Shown one piece after another: positions 7,425-15,799 of a stretch of DNA of 64,000 nt. The stretch lies in assembly GCA_040766665.1 (NCBI GenBank), contig JAXGQD010000002.1, positions 62,001-126,000 on the forward strand, in the 5' to 3' direction. The notes under the pieces were generated by a model, which saw only the letters and a list, made by a program, of their open reading frames with translations, had not been told where the DNA came from and searched no databases. Within the stretch, counting starts at the first letter, position 1. The number at the start of each line of letters is the position of its first letter. Origin of the DNA: JAXGQD01 sp040766665 (GTDB taxonomy: Bacteria; Bacillota; Clostridia; Saccharofermentanales; Fastidiosipilaceae). The position numbers were made by a program, and so were the translations under genes.

Positions 7425-7526
7425 ACGAAAATCTCGCGACTTTTTCTTTCTTCACACATGCTTTTCGTGCTGTGAAAATCTCGTGTTTTTCCTTGTTTCA
7501 TACTGTGAATTTCTCGCGACTTTTTC
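7425..7526. repeat. Iteron-like repeats, candidate phage replication origin
   Basis: Three direct copies of a roughly 22-bp unit, consensus (T)GNGAAAATCTCGCGACTTTTTC, have their TCTCG cores at 7432, 7479 and 7512. Two copies of TTCACAC[AC]TGCT are interleaved. The block lies in the gap between the primase-helicase gene and the next gene; a frame of 73 codons crosses it but looks spurious. Phage origins commonly sit near the initiator gene, so an origin is inferred. Confidence 0.4.
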
Positions 7527-7540
7527 ACGCTTCACACCTG

Positions 7541-9778
7541 CTACTTTCGTGACACATACGATTTTTTATCATCGCTTTTTTCTGTTTTGAAACCTTTGTG
7601 CTCTTTGATTCTGTTCCAAACCGTTCGCTTAGTGACGCCCATTTCTTCTGCTAAATCATCAACGCTTATCGGTTCGTCGCTATCTAATTCGAGAGAACTG
7701 AAAGCGATTTCCAGTGCATTTTTACGTTCTTCGGCCTTTTCAGCAGGCGTCTTTTGGGTGTCTTTTGCCTTCTGCCACGGTGCTTTTTCGCCTTCCGGTT
7801 CTACATCCTTTAGCACATCGTTTGTATCAACAGTGTGTATCGGATACTTGAACCAAACGTCTACCGGGTTAAACTTCGGGAATTCGCGCAGAGTACCTTC
7901 TATTCGCCACGCAGACTGCAGGTCGACATCTTTCCTAGCTTGCTCCAGCAAGGCCGAATACTCGGCAAATTGATTCGCTGTGAGCTTGCTTTGGCAGTGT
8001 CGATACATGCTCGTTGCGCTGCAAATGTCGTCTTGCGAAATATCTGTGTCGTAGAACTTAGGCTCGTATTTCTGCAGATAATCCACAGCCACCTGACACT
8101 CAGCAGCATTCTTTTGCTGCTTGATGAGTGCTTCGGTTAGCTCCAGCTCGGTAAGGTCTAACAGCGCATCCGGGTCCCTAGCAAACACGCCAGAACCACT
8201 CGCGCGGTCCATCGAACGCTTACCGCCTTGATACCCCTTGCTATGGTGGTGGCAGTAAATAACTGCTACGCCCAGCTCGGTACATACCTTGTCGAATTGA
8301 TTACAGAAGTGCGCCATCTGATCGGCCGAGTTTTCATCTCCGGTAATGACCTTGTAGATAGGGTCGATGACAACAGCGATGTAATTCTTTTTTCCAGCTC
8401 TTCTGATTAGCTTAGGTGCCAGCTTGTCCATCGGGACAGATTTTCCGCGGAGGTTCCAGATATCGATGTTATCGATGTTGTCCGGACGCCATCCCAGGGC
8501 TTGGTACACGTCTTTGAATCGATGCAGAGCAGATGCTCTATCAAGCTCCAAGTTTACGTATAGCACACGTCCCTTAGAACAGCTCCAGCCAAGCCAGTCA
8601 CGGCCTTCAGCGATGGCCAAACACATTTCTATGAGCAGATACGACTTACCAGCCTTCGACGGTCCAGCGAGAAGCATCTTATGCCCTTGACGCAGTACGC
8701 CATCAATCAGAGGCTGTGACAGCTCCGGGAGGTTGTCCCAAACACTTGTCAGGGGCTCAGGCTCCGGAAGATCGTCATTGACGCCTTCAATCCACTCGTA
8801 CCATTCCGCCCAGTTGGCTTTGCCGATTTTGGTATCCACAAGAAACTGTTTTTGCCCTTTTCTTAGAACACCAGGCATCCGGCTTAAGCGTGATGGGTTT
8901 CTGTTTTGTTGGTCGATGTCTAAGCCGTTCTTCTGGCAGACTTTGTACAGGTAATCGACACGCTTCCGGTACTCGTCATAATCCGCTGCATCCACTCTTA
9001 CAATGGCGTGAAGGCTCTTTCCTCCGCTATGGACCAAGCAAGCAATAGGCAGCTCCAGCTCGCGCAGAATCGCGTTTTGCTTGTCGATTTCCATGTTGTC
9101 GGATTCAACGAGCGCGTACCGGTACTCTGTTACGTTTTCGTTTTTGACGCCTTTTCCATCTAGTGGGTTGAAGCGGATCCACGCACCGGCATCCGGATTG
9201 AAGTCACCAAATACATTGGTAATGTCTCCATTGCACTTGCTAAGTAGCTCGATAAGCTCTCCGGCTGTACGGTCAAACGCGCCTTTAGTTGGCAAGTATT
9301 TGCCTTTGTCGTTCTGCCAAGTGCTTGTAACATAACCGACTGTCTCAGCTGCTTCGAAGAGAATGCTCAGGTATGTCGTGATCTCTTTTACAGGGTCCCA
9401 GTCCGTTGGTCCTTGCACTTCGCGGTCTTCAATCCAGTTGCGATCAATTACGACCATGTCATCTTTCTCACCAATCACGGCATCCCAGTCCAGCGCATGA
9501 TCATCATCGCTTCTTGCAGGAGACCATCCGAGGTCTCTGGCCAGTTGCACGATGGTCCCACCGGTAACCGGTGACGATGAGCCTCCTAGAAAGCCATCCC
9601 ACTTGGTGAAGCATTCACCGGAACGAAAGCGCTTGGTGTCTTTTGAGCTCCAGCTGTTCCAAACATTGGCAGTGTAGCCCTCATGTTTGAGGGCCATACC
9701 AACGTTTATCCATTCCTGGTAGCTCAGAAGCGAAGGGTCGATATGGTCGATTAATTCGAGTAGTTTGTATTTTTCCAT
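7541..9778 (-). CDS. Phage primase-helicase (PriCT-2, primase-like and RepA-type ATPase domains)
   Basis: A 745-residue replication protein. Residues 1-75 (LSYQEWINVGMALKHEG, WNSWSSKD) are a PriCT-2 domain. The next part, with GGKSLHAIVRVDA and RNPSRLSRMPGV, resembles the archaeo-eukaryotic-type primase of phages and plasmids. A RepA-like RecA-fold ATPase follows, with Walker A GPSKAGKS near residue 369, Walker B VVIDPIYKV and a CHHHSKG motif. A helix-turn-helix (ISVDDLAEEMGVTKRTVWNR) closes the C-terminus. It probably primes and unwinds at the phage origin. It overlaps the upstream helicase gene by 28 bases. Confidence 0.88.
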   Translation of the reverse strand: MEKYKLLELIDHIDPSLLSYQEWINVGMALKHEGYTANVWNSWSSKDTKRFRSGECFTKWDGFLGGSSSPVTGGTIVQLARDLGWSPARSDDDHALDWDAVIGEKDDMVVIDRNWIEDREVQGPTDWDPVKEITTYLSILFEAAETVGYVTSTWQNDKGKYLPTKGAFDRTAGELIELLSKCNGDITNVFGDFNPDAGAWIRFNPLDGKGVKNENVTEYRYALVESDNMEIDKQNAILRELELPIACLVHSGGKSLHAIVRVDAADYDEYRKRVDYLYKVCQKNGLDIDQQNRNPSRLSRMPGVLRKGQKQFLVDTKIGKANWAEWYEWIEGVNDDLPEPEPLTSVWDNLPELSQPLIDGVLRQGHKMLLAGPSKAGKSYLLIEMCLAIAEGRDWLGWSCSKGRVLYVNLELDRASALHRFKDVYQALGWRPDNIDNIDIWNLRGKSVPMDKLAPKLIRRAGKKNYIAVVIDPIYKVITGDENSADQMAHFCNQFDKVCTELGVAVIYCHHHSKGYQGGKRSMDRASGSGVFARDPDALLDLTELELTEALIKQQKNAAECQVAVDYLQKYEPKFYDTDISQDDICSATSMYRHCQSKLTANQFAEYSALLEQARKDVDLQSAWRIEGTLREFPKFNPVDVWFKYPIHTVDTNDVLKDVEPEGEKAPWQKAKDTQKTPAEKAEERKNALEIAFSSLELDSDEPISVDDLAEEMGVTKRTVWNRIKEHKGFKTEKSDDKKSYVSRK

Positions 9779-11364
9779 ACGTTCTCCGGTAGTCTGTGCA
9801 ATGCAGGATTGATATCAAAAGGCACACGCCAATTGTTTCCAGCAATGCGGTCAATCATCTTTCGTGCATATTCGAATGGCCACTGGCCAACGTGCACGAA
9901 GCCTTTATTTTCTAGAAATCTAATTTGTTTTGGAGTGGTTAGCCCTTCAGTTCTACGAGCTGATAGACGGTTCAGAAGCATGGCTGCCTTGCCGGCATTA
10001 TCGATTTGGTCGGGCAAGATTCCGAGCTTTTCTAGAGTCTCTTTCTGCTTCTCACTTGCTGGTGCCATTTCCCATCCAAATACAGGAGTAAATCCTGATA
10101 AGTCTTCGGCTTGAATAGACATCTCGAACTGCAGCGGATCCACAAGCTTTTTCTTACGCTTCCGCATCTCTGCCAGCTGTGCTGCGAGTGCTGCCTCGCG
10201 TTCTGCCACGACATCGCTTTCGGCTTGTTGTTCTGCTTCCTCGATGTCGACCGGCATCCCAGCTTGCTCGATGTTCTCCGTCATTTTGTCCGCGATTTCT
10301 TTGTTTTCTGCGATTAAGTGAGCAGGATGACAAAGCTCGTGGCGCTCGGTGTGCCAAAGGAAGTCTAAGAGCAGTAAATGTTCCTTGCCCGGAAAAAGCC
10401 TTGTCCCTCGTCCTACCATTTGACTGTATAGGCTTCTGATTTTGGTCGGCCTCAACACGACGATGCAGTCGACGCTTGGGCAATCCCAGCCTTCTGTTAA
10501 CAGCATCGAGTTGCAAAGAACGTTGTACTTTCCCGCGTCAAAATCTGCCAGGACTTCGGCACGGTCTTTGCTTTCTCCATTTACCTCAGCTGCTGAAAAA
10601 CCCTTGTCTTTTAGTATCTGTGTGAACTTTTGGGACGTTGCGATAAGAGGAAGAAACACCACGGTCTTACGGTCCATACAGTGCTTAACCATCTCATCAG
10701 CGATTTGGTACAGGTAAGGATCCAGAGCACTTCCGAGGTCGGATGCTTTGAAGTCTCCTGCCTGTTGGCCAACACCCGATAAGTCAAGCTTTAAGGGAAT
10801 CGTCAGAGCCTTAATCGGGCTCAAATATCCTTCCCTGATTGCCTTTGGTAGCGTGTACTCATAGGACAGTGACTCAAAGTAGGTGCCCAGGTTGCGCATA
10901 TCGCCACGGTCAGGGGTGGCGGTCACTCCGAGGACATTGGCGCCCTCGAAGTAGTTTAATACCCGCTGGTAACTGTCGCTGATGGCATGATGGGCCTCAT
11001 CGACGATAATGGTCCCAAAGTGGTCATGGTCAAATTGCGCCAAGCGTTTCTCGCGCATAAGTGATTGAACGGATCCGACCGTCACCCGGTACCATGATTT
11101 CAGGCTACTCTCTTCAGCTTTTTCTACCGCGCATCCTAGCCCTGTTGACTTAGACAATTTGTCAGCCGCTTGGTCTAAAAGCTCTCCACGGTGAGCTAAC
11201 ACCAGCACCCTTGAACCGTTTCTGACTTGGTCTTCGATGACTTTGCTAAAAACGATCGTCTTTCCTGTGCCAGTCGGGAGGACTAAGAGCGTGCGCTTAA
11301 CGCCCTTAGCCCATTCACTGTGAATCGCATCTCGCGCAGCTTGCTGATACGGTCTTAACTTCAT
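9751..11364 (-). CDS. Phage DEAD/DEAH-box SF2 helicase
   Basis: A 537-residue superfamily 2 helicase. Motif I is LPTGTGKT, motif II VDEAHH, motif III GVTATPDR, and motif VI QMVGRGTRLFPGKE. The layout resembles the RecG/UvsW-like and type III restriction-like helicases common in phage replication modules, where they remodel forks or recombination intermediates. The start overlaps the DUF669 stop as TGATG. Its C-terminal 150 residues are of unknown fold. Confidence 0.92.
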   Translation of the reverse strand: MKLRPYQQAARDAIHSEWAKGVKRTLLVLPTGTGKTIVFSKVIEDQVRNGSRVLVLAHRGELLDQAADKLSKSTGLGCAVEKAEESSLKSWYRVTVGSVQSLMREKRLAQFDHDHFGTIIVDEAHHAISDSYQRVLNYFEGANVLGVTATPDRGDMRNLGTYFESLSYEYTLPKAIREGYLSPIKALTIPLKLDLSGVGQQAGDFKASDLGSALDPYLYQIADEMVKHCMDRKTVVFLPLIATSQKFTQILKDKGFSAAEVNGESKDRAEVLADFDAGKYNVLCNSMLLTEGWDCPSVDCIVVLRPTKIRSLYSQMVGRGTRLFPGKEHLLLLDFLWHTERHELCHPAHLIAENKEIADKMTENIEQAGMPVDIEEAEQQAESDVVAEREAALAAQLAEMRKRKKKLVDPLQFEMSIQAEDLSGFTPVFGWEMAPASEKQKETLEKLGILPDQIDNAGKAAMLLNRLSARRTEGLTTPKQIRFLENKGFVHVGQWPFEYARKMIDRIAGNNWRVPFDINPALHRLPENVWKNTNYSN

Positions 11365-11807
11365 CAGAACGAACCGGCAACGAACGTCTTGCGTTCTTCT
11401 GCAGGGATAAAGCGCTTAATGTCGTTGTATGTATTGCCGTTGTATTCGCGCGTGGAGACCTTGCATCTGCCCTTCGAGCCAATGACCAAGTTCCACTGCA
11501 TCTTCAGCGGCTCACCTTTGCGTTTCTGGCCAATCGAAGCAAAGAAGGATGACAGGATGCCTTCTGTTCTTGAATGAAGGAACAGGTTGCTTTTGATGAC
11601 AGCCACGCCCTCATCCGTTTCAATTTTGCAGAAAACGGTAACCATGTTGCACGGAGGTAATCCTCCATCTTTACCTGCGAAGCGTCCTTTTTCGAAGCTG
11701 GTGACTTCGAAGTCGTACTCGCCATCCTGCAGCACGATGAACTCTTTTGCATCCTCTAAAATCTCGCCATCAAATGGAATCTCGTAATCTCTTTTTTGTT
11801 CAGCCAT
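11364..11807 (-). CDS. DUF669 phage protein, likely ssDNA-binding
   Basis: A 147-residue protein of the DUF669 family (DYEIPFDGEILEDAKEF..., LPPCNMVTVFCKIETDEG, KGRCKVSTREYNGNTYND). DUF669 proteins are found beside Sak4-type recombinases and helicases and are thought to bind single-stranded DNA; that role is family-level inference. GGAG with good spacing precedes the ATG, and it lies 3 bases after the ATPase gene. Confidence 0.82.
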   Translation of the reverse strand: MAEQKRDYEIPFDGEILEDAKEFIVLQDGEYDFEVTSFEKGRFAGKDGGLPPCNMVTVFCKIETDEGVAVIKSNLFLHSRTEGILSSFFASIGQKRKGEPLKMQWNLVIGSKGRCKVSTREYNGNTYNDIKRFIPAEERKTFVAGSF

Positions 11808-11810
11808 TTC

Positions 11811-12887
11811 TTATATCTCCTTTTTCAGTTCAAACGGTAACGGTAATAATTCTTTGATCATGTCGTGTACTTGGTCCCACGCAGCAACTAAAACGCCATT
11901 GATGAAATCAGGGTCGTAGTTTTTAACCGGCATGTTGGCCGGATAGTAACCCTTTTGCGCCACGACAGTCTGAATCTCGGTCTCAGACACGCCGTTGGCT
12001 TCCATCAGGTCAACCAGTGCTTTTGGCAGTCCTTCATATTTATTCGTCTGTGTTTCTGGTGCTTTTTCAGGCACAGGTTCAGCAGCTGGGACTGGTGTAG
12101 GCTCCATGACCTTTTGATTGATGACTTCCGGTACCGGTTCAGTCTTTACTTCGCTAACCGTTGGGACATCGTTTCCAATGTTGAAAATGTACCCAATCGG
12201 TGCAAAGTCCATGTCTAACTCATCCGGTAAACCGTGTCGGTTCTTAGCGTCCCAAGCCGGGTGATGCGATGTGTACATTTTTCTCGCGCCACCGGTTGCC
12301 TTGTTCTTCTTAGTGTCGGAAGATTTGACGATATCGGTCTTGTAGTTGGCAAACAGAATCAGGTCAGCCCATTCCTTAGTGACAGCTGCAGTCTTCTTCT
12401 CGAGTTTCAGCTCCCACCGGTCATAAGCGCCCATCTCATCTGGCTGCTCAAACTTGCGCATCATCGCATGTGCTGTGAGCACGACATGAATGCCTTTATC
12501 AGTGATTTCAGACAGTAGGTTGAGTAGCTTTCCCCATTCTTCGTAAAGATATGTGTAGCCTTTTCCATAGCCTGGGTCCTCGATTGATTTAAAATTGTAC
12601 TTGGCGCAGACAAACTCTTTGCAGAGACGCTCGGCCCAGTCTGCCGTGTCGATAACTAATGTCTTGCATAGCCCAGGCGTCGATGAGACGTGCATCACTT
12701 GACTCATGAGCATGTTCCACGATGACGGTTCTTGCGTCCTGGCAACGTCCATGTGAGACGTGCTGCCTTCTGTGTCGATAAAGAGCACTTCCGGGAACTT
12801 GGACGCCAATGTTGACTTTCCAATGCCCTCTGGACCATAAATAACCACCTTCTGTGCCCGGCTGATTTTTCCCCTAATAATTTCCAT
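11811..12887 (-). CDS. Phage AAA ATPase, Sak4-like recombinase
   Basis: A 358-residue protein with Walker A GPEGIGKST at residues 19-27 and a RecA-like core (LFIDTEGSTSHMDVART, KTLVIDTADWAE, VVLTAHAMMRKFE). This is the phage nucleotide-binding or Sak4 group, which supports single-strand annealing and homologous recombination together with an SSB-like partner, here probably the DUF669 protein next door. Residues 250-285 form a proline- and glutamate-rich linker to a small C-terminal helical domain. Start follows GTGGAGGG. Confidence 0.85.
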   Translation of the reverse strand: MEIIRGKISRAQKVVIYGPEGIGKSTLASKFPEVLFIDTEGSTSHMDVARTQEPSSWNMLMSQVMHVSSTPGLCKTLVIDTADWAERLCKEFVCAKYNFKSIEDPGYGKGYTYLYEEWGKLLNLLSEITDKGIHVVLTAHAMMRKFEQPDEMGAYDRWELKLEKKTAAVTKEWADLILFANYKTDIVKSSDTKKNKATGGARKMYTSHHPAWDAKNRHGLPDELDMDFAPIGYIFNIGNDVPTVSEVKTEPVPEVINQKVMEPTPVPAAEPVPEKAPETQTNKYEGLPKALVDLMEANGVSETEIQTVVAQKGYYPANMPVKNYDPDFINGVLVAAWDQVHDMIKELLPLPFELKKEI

Positions 12888-13122
12888 TCTTTCCCTCCAC
12901 TCCCAACAGTTGTCGGAATTTCTCCGCTAATTCTTCGTTACCTTTCCGGTATCCATCTCGGAATCCTAATTCGTATTGTTCCGAGTCTTCAGCCATTGCT
13001 TTTTTGATTTTTTCGGCCTCTGTTTTAAGTGATTTGTGGAATTCAGAACTTAGCTGTCTTTTGGCCTTGCTATATCCTGCAGCGTAGGCGGCGCGTTCTT
13101 CTTTAGTTGTGTACTCGGCCAT
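12874..13122 (-). CDS. Hypothetical small phage protein
   Basis: An 82-residue, lysine- and glutamate-rich helical protein (MAEYTTKEERAAYAAGYSKA). The ATG overlaps the upstream stop as TAATG and has GGAGG 10 bases upstream; a GTG seven codons earlier is less likely. It overlaps the ATPase start by 14 bases. Function unknown. Confidence 0.6.
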   Translation of the reverse strand: MAEYTTKEERAAYAAGYSKAKRQLSSEFHKSLKTEAEKIKKAMAEDSEQYELGFRDGYRKGNEELAEKFRQLLGVEGKNGNY

Positions 13123-14411
13123 TAGAAACTGCCCTCCTTCCACTTCTTGGGTTCTGGTTTGGCAGTCTCATTCATGACGGAATAACCGTCTTCAATAATG
13201 ATGCTGCACTCTTCCCCGGTGCTTACACGTGTCGCGATTGCTTGAAGCCCCTCTCCTTCTAGCCAGCTACCAAACTCCTTAAGTGTGTCGAGATCCATCT
13301 GCTCAAGCTTGTCGATTAAGACAAACGCACAGTCTGGTTTCAGTTTTCTGACGATTGCTGTAGCAACCTTCAGCTGATCGGATCCGGACATGTTGTCCCA
13401 GCGATGGCCGTTGTATAACAACTCGCCATCTTCTACTGACAAGCCATCTAACGGAAGGTCTGCCCCCTTTAACAGGTCCTTCTTCGCCTGGCGAATACCG
13501 TCAAGCTCTGCAGTCAGTTCGTCATACTGGTCCTTGTAGGCATTGGCATCGTCTTGTGCTTTACCCTTGTCGAGGTTTGCTCTGACCTTGACATTGATTT
13601 CTTCGATGTCTCGGATAGATTTCTCAAGCTCTGCAGTCGATTCGTCGTGCAGTTCCTCAGCCGTCTTTCTCGCAGCTATAAGCGCTTCATCGCGTGCTTC
13701 GATACTTGACTCAAGTTTCTCAATCTGTTGCTGGAGACGATGGAACTCATCAACTTCAACTTTTTGTTCTGCTTCCAGACGTTGCAGATTGTTCCGGTAC
13801 TCTTGGTTTTTGCCATTTCGGGCCAAGATGTCCTGTTGCTGCTTAATCAGTTCAGACGCCTGGACTGGTTCTTTTGGCGCATCCGGATAGTAGGTCTGCT
13901 CATCAGCAAACTTCTTCTTCTGGTCCGCAATCTGGCCAATCGTGTGACGTCTGTTGTATGTTTCGGTCTCAGCTCGTTCCAGCTCGTAGAGTTGGTCGCC
14001 AACCCCAATGATTTGGAGTAGCGTTTCAGCCTTTTCCTTGCTGGTGGATTGCATGAAGCGTGGCAAATCGATTGCCAGCTGCTCCACGAAGCTATCGAGT
14101 AGCTGTTGGCCACCTTTTCGCCCTTCTGGGTCGATGACTTTTAGGTCGCTGTTCTTGCCCTTGCGCTCCACAACTAAGCCGTTGCTCATAATAATCTGGA
14201 TTGATGGCGGGATGACGGAATCGTCGCGCTGCGGTTTAGATGGTTTGAACTTGTTACCACCCAACGCCCATGCGATAGAATCAAGCACCGAGGTTTTGCC
14301 CTGATTGTTCTTGCCTCCAACGATCGTCAGCCCATTGGCAGCGGGTTCGATTTTCACGGCTTTAACGCGCTTAACGTTCTCAATTTCGAGCTTGTTAATC
14401 TTGATGCTCAT
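13122..14411 (-). CDS. Phage SMC/Rad50-like AAA ATPase
   Basis: A 429-residue ATPase with Walker A GGKNNQGKTSVLDSI at about residues 32-46, a central coiled coil (about 170-285), an ABC signature-like SGSDQLKVATAIV, and Walker B CAFVLIDKLEQ near the end. Such small SMC-like proteins occur in phage recombination modules with Sak4- or Erf-type proteins. The exact role is unknown; DNA binding or end processing is likely. Start MSIKINKLEIENV at 14411 is chosen over an upstream in-frame ATG because GGGGAGGG sits 6 bases before it. Confidence 0.85.
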   Translation of the reverse strand: MSIKINKLEIENVKRVKAVKIEPAANGLTIVGGKNNQGKTSVLDSIAWALGGNKFKPSKPQRDDSVIPPSIQIIMSNGLVVERKGKNSDLKVIDPEGRKGGQQLLDSFVEQLAIDLPRFMQSTSKEKAETLLQIIGVGDQLYELERAETETYNRRHTIGQIADQKKKFADEQTYYPDAPKEPVQASELIKQQQDILARNGKNQEYRNNLQRLEAEQKVEVDEFHRLQQQIEKLESSIEARDEALIAARKTAEELHDESTAELEKSIRDIEEINVKVRANLDKGKAQDDANAYKDQYDELTAELDGIRQAKKDLLKGADLPLDGLSVEDGELLYNGHRWDNMSGSDQLKVATAIVRKLKPDCAFVLIDKLEQMDLDTLKEFGSWLEGEGLQAIATRVSTGEECSIIIEDGYSVMNETAKPEPKKWKEGSF

Positions 14412-14413
14412 GG

Positions 14414-14596
14414 TCAGCCCTCCCCATCGATGAACTGTTCGAACCAGGGCTCGCACTGCCTGTCATTCTTTTTGATGCGTTTTTCTGTTTCTTGACGCTC
14501 TTTTTCCTTTTGAATTTCGGAGACGAGGTACAAAAAGATTGCTGTAACCAGCATTAGGCCGATGACTAAAATCCCTAAAATTACACCAGGTGTCAT
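14414..14596 (-). CDS. Small single-pass phage membrane protein
   Basis: 60 residues. Residues 4-26 (GVILGILVIGLMLVTAIFLY) are a clear membrane helix, followed by a charged coiled-coil-like tail (EIQKEKERQETEKRIKKND). The ATG overlaps the upstream stop as ATGA. Its end encodes the ribosome site of the next gene. Function unknown. Confidence 0.6.
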   Translation of the reverse strand: MTPGVILGILVIGLMLVTAIFLYLVSEIQKEKERQETEKRIKKNDRQCEPWFEQFIDGEG

Positions 14597-14793
14597 GCCA
14601 TTGCCCTCCTTTTTGTCTCGCGTTCTGAAAGTGGAATCGTTTCGTCTAAGATCCGGATTGTTCCGCCAAGCTTCTTGTAAGTGACTTTTTCCGCCTTAAC
14701 TAGGCGATAGACCGTCAAGGGAACCACGCGATATTTGTTCGCATATTCCTTGACTGTTAGCCATTGCTGGCCGTTCTGTGGTAGAATATTCAT
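14593..14793 (-). CDS. Excisionase-like HTH protein
   Basis: 66 residues from MNILPQNGQQWLTVKEYANK; the segment WLTVKEYANKYRVVPLTVYR and the following wing (KKLGGTIRI) form a MerR/Xis-like winged helix. This domain is used by phage excisionases and by small regulators of early operons. The start at 14793 has AGAAAGG at good spacing. An in-frame ATG at 14871 (MPNTLKKE) with GGAGG 12 bases upstream is an alternative. It is the third gene from the lytic promoter. Confidence 0.65.
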   Translation of the reverse strand: MNILPQNGQQWLTVKEYANKYRVVPLTVYRLVKAEKVTYKKLGGTIRILDETIPLSERETKRRAMA

Positions 14794-14855
14794 AGGTTTA
14801 TACCTTTCTGCAGGTTTTTCCTGCATGACCATCGCGCCAACGGTGGTCTCTTTTT

Positions 14856-15029
14856 TTAATGTGTTCGGCATCCGTAGTAAATTCCTCCTGTCTTGTTCTC
14901 GTAGACTGAAATGCCGTTTTCCCAGTCTGTTCCGATGTACATACACTTCATTTTTTCGATTTCGTCGTATTCGACGATTCGAACATCTTCAATATCTCCG
15001 AATACTGGAAGCCTGACTGTTGTATCCAT
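14856..15029 (-). CDS. Small hypothetical phage protein (57 residues)
   Basis: Encodes MDTTVRLPVFGDIEDVRIVE and ends YYGCRTH. Two strands and a helix seem likely. AAAGGTG lies 6 bases before the ATG. It follows the Cro-like gene directly in the early operon. Family unknown. Confidence 0.55.
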   Translation of the reverse strand: MDTTVRLPVFGDIEDVRIVEYDEIEKMKCMYIGTDWENGISVYENKTGGIYYGCRTH

Positions 15030-15046
15030 TTGCTACACCTTTCAAT

Positions 15047-15061
15047 AGCACTTTAAGTGCT
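15047..15061. promoter_or_regulatory. Repressor operator O4 (at end of cro-like gene)
   Basis: AGCACTTTAAGTGCT is a perfect palindrome that matches the three switch operators (consensus ARCACTNNNAGTGYT) but lies about 235 bp away, inside and just after the Cro-like gene. A distant operator could allow DNA looping; this is inference. Confidence 0.6.
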
Positions 15062-15256
15062 TTTTTGTTCGAAAAAAATTTCTTGCACGCTTAAATTAAA
15101 CCGATCTGCATATCTGATTTTTACGTTATCACTAGGTATGCGTTGTCCGTCCTCGTACATAGCAATGCTAGATACGCTGACTTCAAGGTCTTGTGCTAAT
15201 TGTTTTCGACTGATATCGCCTCTGAGACTTTTTAGTTTTTCACCCAATCCGCCCAA
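15053..15256 (-). CDS. cro: Cro-like XRE repressor
   Basis: 67 residues; an XRE helix-turn-helix (ISRKQLAQDLEVSVSSIAMY, then EDGQRIPSD) fills most of the protein. The start is TTG at 15256, with AAGGGGGG upstream. It is the first gene of the leftward lytic operon and diverges from the CI-like gene, so it plays the Cro part in the switch. An operator copy (15047-15061) overlaps its 3' end. Confidence 0.82.
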   Translation of the reverse strand: MGGLGEKLKSLRGDISRKQLAQDLEVSVSSIAMYEDGQRIPSDNVKIRYADRFNLSVQEIFFEQKST

Positions 15257-15290
15257 CGAATTGTCCCCCCTTTCATATGTTCTTAACCAA

Positions 15291-15318
15291 ATAATAACAC
15301 TTAAAGTGTTGTTGTCAA
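15291..15318 (-). promoter_or_regulatory. Lytic promoter for the Cro-like operon
   Basis: On the minus strand TTGACA (15313-15318), a 16-bp spacer and TATTAT (15291-15296). Operator O1 fills the spacer and O2 overlaps the -35 box, so repressor binding would block it. Confidence 0.7.
15296..15310. promoter_or_regulatory. Repressor operator O1
   Basis: AACACTTAAAGTGTT, a perfect palindrome between the -35 and -10 of the lytic promoter. Centre-to-centre distance to O2 is 21 bp, two helical turns. Confidence 0.75.
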
Positions 15319-15331
15319 CACTAATAGTGCT
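15317..15331. promoter_or_regulatory. Repressor operator O2
   Basis: AACACTAATAGTGCT, near-perfect palindrome overlapping the -35 of the lytic promoter and just upstream of the -35 of the CI-like gene promoter. Confidence 0.75.
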
Positions 15332-15340
15332 ATATTTTAG

Positions 15341-15368
15341 TTGAAATTAACACTGATAGTGTTACAAT
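15341..15368 (+). promoter_or_regulatory. Promoter for the CI-like repressor operon
   Basis: TTGAAA (15341-15346), 16-bp spacer, TACAAT (15363-15368). Operator O3 lies in the spacer, so the gene can be repressed by its own product or by the Cro-like protein. Confidence 0.65.
15349..15363. promoter_or_regulatory. Repressor operator O3
   Basis: AACACTGATAGTGTT, perfect palindrome in the spacer of the CI-like promoter, 32 bp (three turns) from O2. Confidence 0.75.
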
Positions 15369-15391
15369 TTAGTTACGTGGAGGTGTACACC

Positions 15392-15742
15392 ATGAGCAAA
15401 CTTTTAAGGCTAAAAGAATTAAGAGAGTTACATAAACTGACTCAGTCAGAACTTGGTATAGCTGTTGGTGTTACTGCCAGCACAATTGGAATGTATGAGC
15501 GTGGCGAAAGAAAGCCAAGCTTTGAGATGGTAGAAGCGCTGTGTGATTACTTCAACGTTGATACTGACTATTTGTTCGGACGAAGCAATGTTACTACTAA
15601 GATCACACCCTATTCAGTAAAGAATGTTTCGCCAAAACGTGCTTTTTTAATGGACAAACTTTCTACAGCTACTGAAAAGGAAATAGATAAACTCGCAGCA
15701 CTGTGGTCTGTGGCAGAAGACGAAGAACTACACAATTTGTGA
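15392..15742 (+). CDS. CI-like XRE phage repressor
   Basis: 116 residues. Residues 5-60 form an XRE helix-turn-helix (LTQSELGIAVGVTASTIGMY, ERGERKPSFEM). The short C-terminal part has no LexA/S24 peptidase domain, so this repressor cannot self-cleave. Induction probably depends on the ImmA-type protease encoded next, as in ICEBs1 and related elements. The ATG at 15392 follows TGGAGGTG; an upstream in-frame ATG lies in the operator region and is rejected. It diverges from the Cro-like gene. Confidence 0.88.
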   Translation: MSKLLRLKELRELHKLTQSELGIAVGVTASTIGMYERGERKPSFEMVEALCDYFNVDTDYLFGRSNVTTKITPYSVKNVSPKRAFLMDKLSTATEKEIDKLAALWSVAEDEELHNL

Positions 15743-15799
15743 TTGTAAAACGAACGTTTGTTTGATATCTTATCACTTACCAGGAAGGGTGGTGATGAG

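Noticed and set aside
7307..7528. 73-codon minus-strand frame between the primase-helicase gene and the 6918-7262 gene
   Set aside because: It covers the iteron-like repeats and a perfect hairpin, with biased composition and no family match; more likely non-coding.
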